Shown: positions 17,678-26,910 of the stretch, piece after piece
How positions within the stretch are numbered: the first letter of the stretch is position 1
Layout: the number at the start of each line of letters is the position of its first letter
Source: Rhizobium sp. Q54
GTDB taxonomy: Bacteria; Pseudomonadota; Alphaproteobacteria; Rhizobiales; Xanthobacteraceae
Reading direction: 5' to 3'
Length of the DNA: 44,991 nt
NCBI GenBank assembly: GCA_945861895.1
Contig: CAMAWF010000020.1
Span: 1 to 44,991, forward strand
Position numbers and translations under genes: made by a program
The notes under the pieces: generated by a model
What the model was told of the DNA's origin: nothing
What the model saw: only the letters and a program-made list of their open reading frames with translations
The model's database searches: none

Positions 17678-18931
17678 TTACGCTCCGGCTTGGTGACACG
17701 CTACTTGGCACAGCACTTGCGCTCCCGCGTACAAATCATCCTGTTCCGCGCTTTCCGCCTCACTATGGCTGACGCCATCTTTGCAAGGCACAAAGATCAT
17801 TCCCGTCGGGCAAACTCGCGCTAAAAATTTTGCGTCATGGCCTGCCGCGGAAAGAATAGACATGGCGTTCAGATTAAGCTGCTTGGCGGCGCTTGCTATC
17901 TGTTCTTGTAATATTTTCGAAAACACAACAGGTGGATCATTGACCAGCATCTCGCACTCGACGTGACACGGACTACTATGATTGCTGCAAACCTTCAAAA
18001 TCTCAGTTCCGAGATGATCCAATATCTTGGAATTCGGATGTCGAAGGTCGATAGAAAACGACACCTGGGCAGGCACAACTGAGGGTGCATTGGGTTGTAC
18101 CGTAAATCGACCAACGGTGAATCTAGTTACGTCCTTTTGGTCCCTCGTAATCTTGTCTAATTTACTTACAAGTGAAATCGCCGCGATTAGGGCGTCTTTG
18201 CGAGCAGCACGTGGAGTTGTGCCAGCGTGCGCCTCCTCGCCTTTTACATCGACGCGGAATGTTTGCTTTCCCTGGATCCCGGTAACGACGCCGATCTTGT
18301 GTAACTTGCGCTCTAGGACCGGTCCCTGTTCAATATGTGGCTCTATATAGGCGTGAATCGGAAACCCAAGTTTCCGAACGGGCAACAATGGAAACCGCTT
18401 ACGCATAATTTCCAATTCATCAGCGACGGAGATGTTGTTTGCATCCCGCACGGCTAGAATTTTCTCAATATCTCGAGCCCCGCAAAAGGCCGCGGAGCCC
18501 ATCATCCCAGGGGCGAAACGCGACCCTTCTTCATTCATCCAGGCAACGAGTTCTATCGATCGTCGCGGCAGTACGCCGGTCTCTCGTATAGCGCGCAGAA
18601 CTTCCAAACTGGCAAGGACACCAAACGCCCCATCGAATTTTCCACCTGTTGGTTGGCTATCGATATGTGAGCCAATGACAACTGGTGGTAACGAAGGTTC
18701 GCTGCCCTCTAGTCTCAAGAAGAAGTTACCCATCTCATCCGTGGCGGCAGACAAGCCGAAGTCATCGCCCCATTGGATCAAAACAGTGCGCGCCTCCCAT
18801 TCCTGTTCCGAGAGCGCTTGCCGGTTCACGCCACCATTTGAGAGCTTTCCGAACTCAGCAAGGCACTGATGATCGTTCCACAGGCGAGCGCGACTAATCT
18901 TCGATACAGCGGCAGCAAGGACATTTACCAT
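17678..18931 (-). CDS. M20 hydantoinase/carbamoylase-family hydrolase (allantoate amidohydrolase type)
   Basis: The 417-residue product resembles HyuC/AllC enzymes, which hydrolyse N-carbamoyl amino acids, ureidopropionate or allantoate with two metal ions. Visible ligands are His89 and Asp100 in IGSHIDSQPTGGKFDG, Glu134-Glu135 in WMNEEGSRFAP, His199 in IEPHIEQGPVLE, and a late His in GVSHSEAE near residue 390. The dimerisation domain with GEEAHAGTTP lies between about 215 and 335. Its ATG overlaps the stop codon of a broken alpha/beta-hydrolase gene upstream (ATGGTAA), so it was translationally coupled to that gene. Base composition looks less GC-rich than in the core genes. The precise substrate is unknown. 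Confidence 0.88.
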   Translation of the reverse strand: MVNVLAAAVSKISRARLWNDHQCLAEFGKLSNGGVNRQALSEQEWEARTVLIQWGDDFGLSAATDEMGNFFLRLEGSEPSLPPVVIGSHIDSQPTGGKFDGAFGVLASLEVLRAIRETGVLPRRSIELVAWMNEEGSRFAPGMMGSAAFCGARDIEKILAVRDANNISVADELEIMRKRFPLLPVRKLGFPIHAYIEPHIEQGPVLERKLHKIGVVTGIQGKQTFRVDVKGEEAHAGTTPRAARKDALIAAISLVSKLDKITRDQKDVTRFTVGRFTVQPNAPSVVPAQVSFSIDLRHPNSKILDHLGTEILKVCSNHSSPCHVECEMLVNDPPVVFSKILQEQIASAAKQLNLNAMSILSAAGHDAKFLARVCPTGMIFVPCKDGVSHSEAESAEQDDLYAGAQVLCQVACHQAGA

Positions 18932-19231
18932 GGGGGTTGACCCACTTCGACCGTACGCATGATTTTATTTGGATCAGCGCGTGTATCGCGCTTCATCCAC
19001 TGTCCCGCCTCAGCCATTGTAAAAAAGGCAGCAATCGGTTCGTTAAACACTTGGAGCTCCTCAAGATTGATCGCGTGACCGGGCTTCGGAAGAACTAGTA
19101 ACCCGCAGGCAGGTATTGGTTTTCAAAAATTTCCGGGCTGGAAACAATGATCATCCTCATCCCCAACGGCCACGAGCGTTAGGAACCGTCATTTTTCTTA
19201 GTGATTCTACCAAATCGTAGATTGACGGTCG
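18925..19231 (-). pseudogene. Alpha/beta-hydrolase remnant, 3' part, with frameshift and stop
   Basis: On the minus strand the sequence reads PSIYDLVESLRKMTVP down to about 19181, then, after a one-base shift, TLVAVGDEDDHCFQPGNF, an in-frame TGA at 19125-19123, and KPIPACGLLVLPKPGHAINLEE continuing to a stop at 18927-18925. Put together this is the C-terminal third of an alpha/beta hydrolase, with the acid-residue loop GDEDD and the catalytic His of PGHAIN. The 5' end is cut off by the insertion-sequence remnant at 19232. Its stop overlaps the start of the M20 hydrolase gene. It is dead as a gene. Confidence 0.7.
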
Positions 19232-19453
19232 TTGGGCTTGAACAACTCGGGCCAAACCGAGCAGGGACAGCCAGAGCCGAGTCATCCATACCAGCAGGGC
19301 CCGATCACTACCCCGCAGCCGTAGACGTTGCGGTGCCCGCCGCAGAGCGATGTTGAGTCGATGACGAAGAAAGAGGTTCTCGGCTTCAAGCCGCTGCCGC
19401 GACATGAACAGGCCGGCGACATGCGATCCAAACAGGTGGACGATCACAAGCAT
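19232..19453 (-). mobile_element. IS transposase remnant, N-terminal part (integrase-core family)
   Basis: From the ATG at 19453 the frame reads MLVIVHLFGSHVAGLFMSRQ, then LEAENLFLRHRLNIALRRAPQRLRL and LLVWMTRLWLSL, the N-terminal region of a widespread rhizobial DDE transposase with integrase core. Similarity breaks at VVQAQ, where the DDE core should follow; the frame then runs into alpha/beta-hydrolase codons without a stop. So the element is deleted and fused to the remnant on its left. The sequence up to about 19630 is probably the 5' end of the element. The C-terminal part of the same transposase family is at 37060-37311. Confidence 0.7.
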
Positions 19454-19634
19454 CGTATCGGATGATGCGTTGATTCTGCCTGACCACGCGAATCCGGCCG
19501 GATGGAATTTTCGGGAATCATAGGCCTGATCAAGTCCGCTGCCGCAGCATCTGATTTTCGAAATTGTCCCGCAGCGGGAACGAAAATGGCACGCCACCGG
19601 CGTGCCATTCACAGAATCTCGCTGCAACTTGAAG

Positions 19635-20663
19635 TTAGATCTTCATCACCAAGTCATTGGTAGCGATCTTGCTGATGTCAATATCGTTCTTGATAAAGCC
19701 AGCGTTCTTGTAAATCTTAGAACATTCCTGCAGCGGCACGGTATCGATCCAGCCAAGGCCGTGCTTACGCGTATGCGCGCTTTGCGAGGTCATAATGCGC
19801 AGCTTCAGACTGCCCATGACCTTGACAGGGTCCTTGCCGTCAATGGCGACTTTCGCCGTGATCTCCGCGGCTTCTTGGATATTCTTGATGGTGTATTCCA
19901 TGCCCTTGCGATAGCCGCGCAAGAACCGCGTATAGAAGTCCTTCTTCGGCTCGTAGTTCTTTTCTTCGATCACAAACAAGTCGGTCGACGTGTTGAGATA
20001 GTCGCGGGCCCAAATCACGTCCACGGTGCCGAGACCGCTGGCCTGCATCCCGTACAGGATCGTATCGGTGGAGGCCATCGCATCGACCTTGCCATCGATG
20101 ATGGCCGGAGCCGCATTCAGGCCAAGCGCGACCAGTTCGACGTCGCTTTCGCTCATTCCATTCAAGGCGAGAATGGTCGCCAGGTTATAACGCGTGCCGC
20201 TGCCCATGCTGATCACGCCGATCTTTTTGCCCTTGAGGTCATAGGGCGTGATGATCTGCTTGCTCTTCAGGGCAAAGACGTTGAACGCATTTTGCGGATA
20301 AATGTCGTAAACCGCCTTGAGCTTGGCGCCCTTGTCGGCAGCCAACAGCATCGCCTCTGGCCCCACAAATGCGATGTCGCCGCTGCCGGCGATCATGTTT
20401 GTGAGGGCCACTCCAGAGCCCGCTCCAGGAATCCATTCGATCTCGAGCCTTTGCTCCTTGAAGAAGCCTTTGGCCTCAGAAACGTAAATGTTTCATTCTT
20501 CGGCCAGCCGAGGCGACCAGACGCACAGTTTGACTTTCTCAAGGTCGGCCGCGCCAGCCTTGCGGATCCAAGGTGCGGTGACGGCTGTTGCTGCCGCCGC
20601 GGTCCCCACCAAAAGTTGGCGGCGATCCATTTTCGTTAAGGTGGTATTGGATTTGAATGTCAT
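19635..20663 (-). pseudogene. ABC transporter substrate-binding protein (NitT/TauT, SsuA-like), interrupted by an in-frame TGA
   Basis: The gene would encode a binding protein of about 342 residues. It starts MTFKSNTTLTKMDRRQLLVG, a twin-arginine-type signal, and the frame runs through KLCVWSPRLAEE to a TGA at 20495-20493. The frame then continues without shift as NIYVSEAKGFFKEQRLEIEW and GSGVALTNMIAGSGDIAFVG to a normal end at 19635. Nothing else is damaged, so the lesion is one codon. Either the importer has lost its binding protein recently, or the base is a sequencing error or population variant. A restart is conceivable but would lack the signal. It follows the permease and ATPase genes in one operon. 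Confidence 0.78.
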
Positions 20664-20739
20664 TGGGTTCCCCGTTGTCATTTGAAGGTGCACGTCCAGA
20701 AAGATGCGATTCTGATCAGTTTGTATTTGTCAGCGCGAA

Positions 20740-21567
20740 TTAATCACCGGGCTTGACATGCCTCCAAGAGAAGAACGTTTGCTCCAGTAATTCCATGATC
20801 TTGTAGAGAACGATGCCGATGACCGTCAGATAGACGAAGATGGCGAACATCAGCGGCGTATCGAAGCTGCCCTGTGCAGCAATAATCAGCGCGCCAAGAC
20901 CACGATTGGCGCCGACATATTCACCGACCACTGCCCCGACGACCGCAAGCGTGATCGCGACGCGCAAGCCCGCGAATATGATCGGCAACGCATTCGGAAC
21001 GCGAAGTTTGAAGAAGAGCTGCCACCGGCTCGCCGTGAGCACCCGGAACAGCTCGACTTGGTACGGATTAGTTGAGGTCAATCCGATAATCGTATTCTCA
21101 AGCAGCGGGAAAAAGCAGATAAGCGCCGCAATCACGACCTTCGGCGCGATGCCGAAGCCGAGCCAGATCACCATAATCGGCGCCAAAGCGAGCTTTGGCA
21201 TCGCTTGCGACGCCAAAATGTACGGGCCAAGAATAGTCCGCATGAGCAGGCTTTGCGCGGTGATTGTTCCCAACGCGATTCCTATCACGCTGCCCAGCAA
21301 AAATCCGAGCAAGATCTCGCTCAGCGTAACCCACATGTGATTGATCAGATGGCCGCTCAAAGTATTTTCGACTAGCGATAGCCAAACGTCGTAGGGTGCC
21401 GGGAGCACCAGCGCCGAGAGCCCCGTCAATCGGACATAGAGATCCCAGACAACTATCACTGCGGTGAAAATTGCTAACGTCAGGGACAACTGGCCGAACC
21501 GCGTCGTGTACCACGCCGGACGCTCAGCTGAGCCGACCTCCATTGGTACAATTGCCGCAGCTGTCAT
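20740..21567 (-). CDS. ABC transporter permease (NitT/TauT family)
   Basis: This 275-residue inner-membrane protein has about six hydrophobic segments and the BPD-type permease loop ending with E-Y-V-G-A-N-R-G-L-G-A-L-I, the EAA motif that contacts the ATPase. It is of the SsuC/TauC/NrtB group, which carries sulfonates, nitrate or related small anions, and in this group also pyrimidine precursors and riboflavin. The start is ten bases after the ATPase stop. With the ATPase and the binding protein it forms one complete importer operon. Confidence 0.9.
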   Translation of the reverse strand: MTAAAIVPMEVGSAERPAWYTTRFGQLSLTLAIFTAVIVVWDLYVRLTGLSALVLPAPYDVWLSLVENTLSGHLINHMWVTLSEILLGFLLGSVIGIALGTITAQSLLMRTILGPYILASQAMPKLALAPIMVIWLGFGIAPKVVIAALICFFPLLENTIIGLTSTNPYQVELFRVLTASRWQLFFKLRVPNALPIIFAGLRVAITLAVVGAVVGEYVGANRGLGALIIAAQGSFDTPLMFAIFVYLTVIGIVLYKIMELLEQTFFSWRHVKPGD

Positions 21568-21576
21568 CCTTGCCTC

Positions 21577-22416
21577 CTAGGCCATCATCGCCTGCTTCAT
21601 ATCCCGGCACAGGCAGACAAATCTGTTATCGTAACGATGTTCAGCCGTGCGTGGGCGCGGTAACGGTATGTCGAATATCTGCTTGACGCAGCCCGGACGA
21701 CTGCCGAGCAGCACCACGCGATCGGACAGAAAGGCAGCCTCGCCGATGTCGTGGGTGATGAATACCGCGGTCGTCCGGCTGTGGCTCCAGATTCGCAACA
21801 ATTCGCTGTTCATCTGCTCGCGGGTTATCGCGTCCAGAGCTCCGAACGGCTCGTCCATCAGCAGGACGGATGGCGAAAGGATCAAAGCGCGCGCGATCGA
21901 TACGCGTTGCTGCATGCCGCCGGAGAGCTGAATCGGATAGTGGTTCTCGAAACCGCTCAGGCCCAACATCTTCAAAAACTCGAGCGCCTTCTCTCGATGC
22001 TCTTTCATATCAAGCTTGAAAATTTCAACAGGCAACAAAATGTTTTCGAGAACAGTACGCCACTCCAGCAAAACGGATTGCTGAAACACGAAGCCCATGT
22101 CCCTGCCCGGCCTCGTGATAGCGACGTCATCCATCAAAACGCTGCCGCTGCTTGGCGGAATTAGTCCGGCGGCGATGCGCAACAGTGTCGTTTTGCCGCA
22201 ACCGCTTTCGCCGAGGATTGAGACGAACTGGCCTTCTTCGATCGACAGATTGATGCCGCTGAGCGCGAGCATGCGTTTGGTGCCAGCCCCAAACGTTTTC
22301 GTTACGTCACGAAATTCAATTTTAGCGGTCGCCGGAACTTGCTGCGGCTTCGGATTCGACACCGAAACGTCACGCATCGACGCCAACCCGTTTGCAAGAT
22401 GTGATGCGACTACCAT
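21577..22416 (-). CDS. ABC transporter ATP-binding protein (NitT/TauT family)
   Basis: The 279-residue ATPase has Walker A GESGCGKTT, the Q-loop FVFQQSVLLEWRTV, the signature LSGGMQQRVSIARAL, Walker B VLLMDEPFGALD and the switch His in VFITHDIGEAAFL. The sequence resembles SsuB/TauB-type subunits of nitrate, sulfonate and taurate importers. It is first in the operon and is read away from the TRZ/ATZ-type amidohydrolase gene, with which it shares a 388-base divergent control region. Confidence 0.92.
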   Translation of the reverse strand: MVVASHLANGLASMRDVSVSNPKPQQVPATAKIEFRDVTKTFGAGTKRMLALSGINLSIEEGQFVSILGESGCGKTTLLRIAAGLIPPSSGSVLMDDVAITRPGRDMGFVFQQSVLLEWRTVLENILLPVEIFKLDMKEHREKALEFLKMLGLSGFENHYPIQLSGGMQQRVSIARALILSPSVLLMDEPFGALDAITREQMNSELLRIWSHSRTTAVFITHDIGEAAFLSDRVVLLGSRPGCVKQIFDIPLPRPRTAEHRYDNRFVCLCRDMKQAMMA

Positions 22417-22804
22417 AGGTCTAGTTTCGCGCGTAACTCATTTGCACTAATCCGACTCTACCCATCCGTCTACTGCAGATTACAGGCCAACCGTATTGCC
22501 TGCGCCATCGACATCATGTTTTCACTACTTGCACCGCAACACACGCAGACATTCGGCAAGTTTGGGCATCGGACGGTTCCGCTTGCGTAGATGTACTCAC
22601 ACAACCCCTAGTCAAAAGAATTCTAGCAGATAAATTATACAATATGCAAACTCTAAAATATGCTTTGATGCGCGGCTGTTGAGTGTTTGAAGTTTTGCTC
22701 AGGAAGTAATCTTCGGTTGCCAACGATCTAGGCAGGCTTCGTGCAACTTCGATCTTGGCGGTACTGCGCGGCAAAGCGCGATTTGAAATAGACGGGAGCG
22801 GATG
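22417..22804. promoter_or_regulatory. Divergent control region of importer operon and amidohydrolase gene
   Basis: These 388 bases between divergent genes hold no convincing gene; overlapping frames on the minus strand are shadows. The part from about 22610 to 22690 is strikingly AT-rich for this genome. It contains TATAAT on the minus strand (22636-22641) and ATTATACAAT on the plus strand, a near-palindrome of the ATTGTATAAT kind used by FCD-type GntR regulators such as the one at 30.6 kb. That link is a guess. GGGAG at 22794-22798 is the ribosome site of the plus-strand gene. Confidence 0.4.
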
Positions 22805-24202
22805 ATGCTTGAGACGGTGGACATTCTTATCGAACGCGGCACCTTGCTGACGCTTGATCGCGAACGCAGAATCTTGACTGACGGCGCAATCGCGATCCGC
22901 GCTGACCGAATTATCGCAGTCGGAAAGACCGCGGACATCAAGAAGCAGTACACCGCCGGAAAAATAATCGATGCGTCTAGCCGTGTCGTCATGCCGGGTC
23001 TCGTGGACGGCCACGCCCATCTGAACGAAATAGCACGCGGACTTATTCCCGACGATTTAAAGACCAGCGATTGGCTCAAATACTGGTGCTACCCGTATTT
23101 CGCGGCAACGACCGCCGAGGACGAATACTGGTATTCGCAATGCCTAATTGCCGAGATGATCCGCTCGGGCACAACCTGCTTCGCCGAGCCAGGATGTAAA
23201 TTTCTGCCATCCATCGTCAAGTCGATCGAGAAGAGCGGGATTCGCGCCACCACCGGCAGCTGGGTTTGGGATCACGGCGGTCCCGATGGCCAGAAGTGCC
23301 CTGAATATTTTCTCAAAATGAGTCTCAAGGAATGTCTTGAGCTCACGGAAAACAACATCAAGAGCTTCAACGGCGCGGCCAACGGTCGCATCAAGATTTT
23401 CGCCACGATCGAAGGCGTCGGTACCTGTTCCGACGATCTCATGATCGGGACGAAGGAACTCGCGGACCGCTACGGCACATCGACCTTGATGCATAAGGCA
23501 AGTTCGCGTGAAGAGGTCGCCGCCGAAATGCGCGTTACCGGCCACCGTCCGGTCGAGCACATGTATAAGATCGGCGTACTCGGGCCGAACGTCTTCCTCA
23601 ATCACATGACGGCTGTCGATGGCTACGAGGTTGAGTATCTCGCCGAGACCGACACCAAGGTGTGCCAGAACCCGCCGGCTGCTTTGAAACTCGCCAAGGG
23701 CACCACCCAGATGGGTAAGTTCCTGGAAATGCGCAAAGCCGGCGTGACGGTTGCGCTTGGTTGCGATGGGGTGAATTCCGGTGACCACAAGGACATGTTC
23801 CGCGCGATGTATCTGGCGGCGACCTTGCCCAAGGACGCGCGTATCGACGCATCGGTTATCACGGCGGAAGAAGTCATCGAGATGGCGACGCTCAACGGCT
23901 ATCGCGCCACGGGCTGGGATAAGGACCTGGGCGTTCTCGAAGCCGGCCGGAAGGCGGACATGATCCTGATCGATATCGATCGCCCGGAATTCGTGCCGAC
24001 CTACAACTATGTTTACAGCCTCGTGTATACGGCCAGCGGCGACTGCGTCGATACGGTGATTGTCGATGGCAAGATACTGATGGAGGGTCGCGAACTGACC
24101 ACTATTGATCTTGCCGAGGTGCGCGCGCACTGCCGCGAACTTGCGCCGCAATTGCTCACACGCTCGAATGTAAAGCCAGTCTCGCGCTGGCCCATCGTGT
24201 GA
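22805..24202 (+). CDS. TRZ/ATZ-type amidohydrolase (deaminase/dechlorinase family)
   Basis: The 465-residue product is a subtype-III-like metal-dependent amidohydrolase related to AtzB, TrzN, guanine/8-oxoguanine deaminases and S-adenosylhomocysteine deaminase. The metal ligands are visible: His70 and His72 in VDGHAHLNE, His230 in LMHKASS, His267 in LNHMTAVD and Asp321 in LGCDGVNSGDH. The family's catalytic Glu of H-x-x-E after His230 is not obvious, because HKASSREE places the acidic pair later. I prefer the ATG at 22805 over the one at 22802, as it sits six bases from GGGAG. Placed opposite the importer and beside an amidase, it probably deaminates or dechlorinates an imported N-heterocycle. 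Confidence 0.87.
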   Translation: MLETVDILIERGTLLTLDRERRILTDGAIAIRADRIIAVGKTADIKKQYTAGKIIDASSRVVMPGLVDGHAHLNEIARGLIPDDLKTSDWLKYWCYPYFAATTAEDEYWYSQCLIAEMIRSGTTCFAEPGCKFLPSIVKSIEKSGIRATTGSWVWDHGGPDGQKCPEYFLKMSLKECLELTENNIKSFNGAANGRIKIFATIEGVGTCSDDLMIGTKELADRYGTSTLMHKASSREEVAAEMRVTGHRPVEHMYKIGVLGPNVFLNHMTAVDGYEVEYLAETDTKVCQNPPAALKLAKGTTQMGKFLEMRKAGVTVALGCDGVNSGDHKDMFRAMYLAATLPKDARIDASVITAEEVIEMATLNGYRATGWDKDLGVLEAGRKADMILIDIDRPEFVPTYNYVYSLVYTASGDCVDTVIVDGKILMEGRELTTIDLAEVRAHCRELAPQLLTRSNVKPVSRWPIV

Positions 24203-24225
24203 TCGGCTGCCGACGCCGTTAGGCG

Positions 24226-25686
24226 TTACTTGGCCGAGATCGCGTCGGAAACCATCGCCGGAAGCGGCAGGGTCACGCCTGCCTGTGCGAGCGCGCGCTC
24301 GCAAAGCTTGGCGAAGGCAAGCACCGTTTCGTCACAGCCCCAGGCGCCGACGATTTGCAGTCCGACCGGCAGCCCGCCCGCCATGCCGGCCGGAATCGAA
24401 ATTGCCGGCTGTCCCGACAGATTGAACGGATAGGTGTACGGCGTCCACGTTACCCATGGCAGTTGTGCATCGGCCTCGCCGCCTTCGGGCACCTCAGCTT
24501 CGGCGGTAAACGCGGTAAGCGGCATAGTCGGCATGACGAGCACATCGAACTCTTCGCAAAGAGCGAATGCCTCGGCGACGAATTTCCGGCGCGTTTCGAT
24601 CGCATTGAAGAATTTTGGAAGCGAATAGTCCTGCGCCAGGTCGTAACAGCGCGCGAGGCCTGGATCCATGAGTTCGCGGCTGTTCTTAACGACGTCGACA
24701 AAGCCATAGCCGCGGCCGGTGACCCAAAAGGCCTCAAAAACATCTCGCGGCAGCGGCGACTTGAATTTGGCATCCTGGAATTCGGCAGCGACACCACCGC
24801 GCAAGATTTTCAGGGCATTGGCAAACACCGATGCGACGTCCGGATTGGAAGCGATGCCGAAGGGCTGCTCCATGATCCCGACACGAACACGCCCGCTGCG
24901 CAGCCGCGCCAGCCGATCCGCCTCACCATTTCCGTTCGCCGCGAATGAAAGAGGATCGCGCGCGTCTGGCCCCGCCGTCACGGCAAGTGACAGTGAAATG
25001 TCCTCAACATCGCGGCAGAGCATTCCCGCATGTGACAGTGTTTCCGTCACGGTGCCGGGATAGACTGGAATCTTGCTGAGTGTCGGCTTTAGTCCGGCTA
25101 TGCCGCAAAACGATGCGGGAATGCGGATCGAGCCGCCGGCGTCGGAGCCGATGGCAATCGGCACCGCGCGGGCTCCGACCGTCGCAGCGGAACCGGCGCT
25201 GGATCCGCCCGAACCTTTCGAAGGGTCATAAGGATTGCGCGTGGTGCCGGTAAGGGGCGAATTCCCGGTGCCCTTCCAGCCGAACTCCGGCGTCGTGGTC
25301 TTCCCGATAACAACGACGCCCGCCACAAGTAGGCGCGCCACCATCGGCGAGTCGTATGTCGCAACGTGATCCGACGACGTGCGCGAGCCCTTCTTCACCG
25401 GAAAGCCAGCAAAGTAGAAATTATCTTTGACGGCGATCGGCACGCCGTGAAGACCGCCCCGGATACGCTGCTGGCGCGCTTCCGCTTCCCGCTCGACGGC
25501 GATTTTTTTACTGTAGTCGTCCAGGAACAAAACGTAAGCGTTGATTTTTGGCTCGGTTGCCTTGGCCAAATGCAGCGCACACTCCGCGAGTTGCACCGGT
25601 GACAAGCTCCCGCCGGCGACAGCCTTCGCCATCTCCTGCCCGGAGAGCCGGATATACTGATCGAGCGAAAGGTTGCGGAACGCCAT
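24226..25686 (-). CDS. Amidase signature family hydrolase
   Basis: The 486-residue enzyme has the Ser-cisSer-Lys triad of amidases: Lys87 in AVKDNFYFAG, Ser162 in GSGGSSAGSA and Ser186 in DAGGSIRIPAS. The fold is complete to the C-terminus. The start at 25686 (MAFRNLSLDQ) is supported by GAGGGG five bases upstream (25691-25696); an upstream MRGK start would overlap it. Amidases of this family act on many amides, from acetamide to biuret and allophanate-like compounds, so the substrate is unknown. It converges with the TRZ/ATZ-type gene and lies close after the M20 gene, with 39 bases between. Confidence 0.92.
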   Translation of the reverse strand: MAFRNLSLDQYIRLSGQEMAKAVAGGSLSPVQLAECALHLAKATEPKINAYVLFLDDYSKKIAVEREAEARQQRIRGGLHGVPIAVKDNFYFAGFPVKKGSRTSSDHVATYDSPMVARLLVAGVVVIGKTTTPEFGWKGTGNSPLTGTTRNPYDPSKGSGGSSAGSAATVGARAVPIAIGSDAGGSIRIPASFCGIAGLKPTLSKIPVYPGTVTETLSHAGMLCRDVEDISLSLAVTAGPDARDPLSFAANGNGEADRLARLRSGRVRVGIMEQPFGIASNPDVASVFANALKILRGGVAAEFQDAKFKSPLPRDVFEAFWVTGRGYGFVDVVKNSRELMDPGLARCYDLAQDYSLPKFFNAIETRRKFVAEAFALCEEFDVLVMPTMPLTAFTAEAEVPEGGEADAQLPWVTWTPYTYPFNLSGQPAISIPAGMAGGLPVGLQIVGAWGCDETVLAFAKLCERALAQAGVTLPLPAMVSDAISAK

Positions 25687-25725
25687 CTTGCCCCTCAACG
25701 ATGTGCTGGCGGCTTAGCTTCGGAC

Positions 25726-26910
25726 TTATGGAGCCAACAGCTTCAAAGCAGTTAGCGTGTTGATGCGCGTTGCGGCTTCCATGTCGCTGAGCGCCAGCGA
25801 TTCGTCGGGCTGATAGACGGGGTCGCCGCCCGGCCCGAAGATCACGGTTTCGCACAAATAGCCCACACTCGCTGTGTCGGCGAGCCACGATCCGCCGCGG
25901 AACTGGGCCGGACGGCCCATCACCGTTTCCCAAGCTTCGCGCAGGCACATCACGACCTTGGCGTCGGTCGATACCATGAAGGAATTCTTCATGTCCGCGA
26001 CCACGACTTCGACGCGGATTTCAGGATCGCGCGCCTTGGCCTTTGCGATCGCCCCGTCCAGAAGCGCCCTGACCTCTTCGAGAGGGACGCCCGGCTGAGG
26101 CCTGGTATCGACACGAATGGTGCAGCGATCGGGAATCATCGAGGGGCCGCCAGGGAAAAGGCCACCGAAAATGCGGCCGACGGCGGTATAGAGTTCGGGC
26201 CCGACTAGCTCTTTCATCTCGTCGCTGATTTTCGGGAAATATTTCAACTTCGAGAGTTCTTCGGCGACCGGAAGCATTTTCTCGATGGCGTTGATCGCGC
26301 GATACTTGTGGCAGGTATGGGCCGAGCGGCCGATCGTGGAAATATCAAAATAATACCGGCCCCGGTGAGCGACGTAGATCTGCATGTCGGTCAATTCCCC
26401 CAGCACGCAGTAGTCGAACTTGTGCCGCTTGAAGAGATCGATCGCGCCGGTCTGATCGCCCATATGATCGCAAACAGCGGAGAAGGTGATCTTGCCATGA
26501 AACGGCATTTTGCCGTCGATCAAGGTTTTCATCGCGCCGATCTGACAGCCAAGCCCGGCTTTCATATCCATCACGCCGTGGCCAAACAGCCGCTCCTTCT
26601 CGATCGCGGCGTCGAACGGATCGCGGGTCCAGCCCTCGCAAACCGGCTTGGTGTCGAGGTGCCCGGTAAAGAGCAGATGGGGCCCCGGCTTGCCGCTATC
26701 GATTTCCCAGAATGTGTTGACGCGGTCATCGAAGACTTCTTCGACCCACACTCGCCCGATGCCGAGCGATTCAAGCTGCGAGGCTAGCTTGTGGCCGAGG
26801 TCGCCCTCTTTGCCATTAGTGCTATCGATGCGCACCATCTTTTGGGTGACGTCAATCGAGACATTTTGAGCGAGGTGGCGGTCCACCGACTCCATGACAT
26901 TTGCGAGCAT
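25726..26910 (-). CDS. M20-family metallohydrolase with altered catalytic motif
   Basis: This 394-residue ArgE/DapE-type protein keeps the metal motif FTGHLDTKP (His84, Asp86) and GHGVMDMKAGLGC (Asp115), as well as the dimerisation domain IGRSAHTCHKYRA. But where the family has D-E-E, with the general-base Glu and the metal-ligand Glu, it has C-D-H-M (residues 147-150) in ITFSAVCDHMGDQTGAI. Both catalytic acids are therefore missing, or replaced by His149 and Met150. Otherwise it is full length. It could be an inactive paralogue, a variant with another ligand set, or a deviant subfamily. It is read with the amidase gene. Confidence 0.85.
   Translation of the reverse strand: MLANVMESVDRHLAQNVSIDVTQKMVRIDSTNGKEGDLGHKLASQLESLGIGRVWVEEVFDDRVNTFWEIDSGKPGPHLLFTGHLDTKPVCEGWTRDPFDAAIEKERLFGHGVMDMKAGLGCQIGAMKTLIDGKMPFHGKITFSAVCDHMGDQTGAIDLFKRHKFDYCVLGELTDMQIYVAHRGRYYFDISTIGRSAHTCHKYRAINAIEKMLPVAEELSKLKYFPKISDEMKELVGPELYTAVGRIFGGLFPGGPSMIPDRCTIRVDTRPQPGVPLEEVRALLDGAIAKAKARDPEIRVEVVVADMKNSFMVSTDAKVVMCLREAWETVMGRPAQFRGGSWLADTASVGYLCETVIFGPGGDPVYQPDESLALSDMEAATRINTLTALKLLAP

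Noticed and set aside
20493-20495. In-frame TGA as a selenocysteine codon
   Set aside because: Binding proteins of this family have no selenocysteine, and no hairpin of the right kind is seen after the codon.
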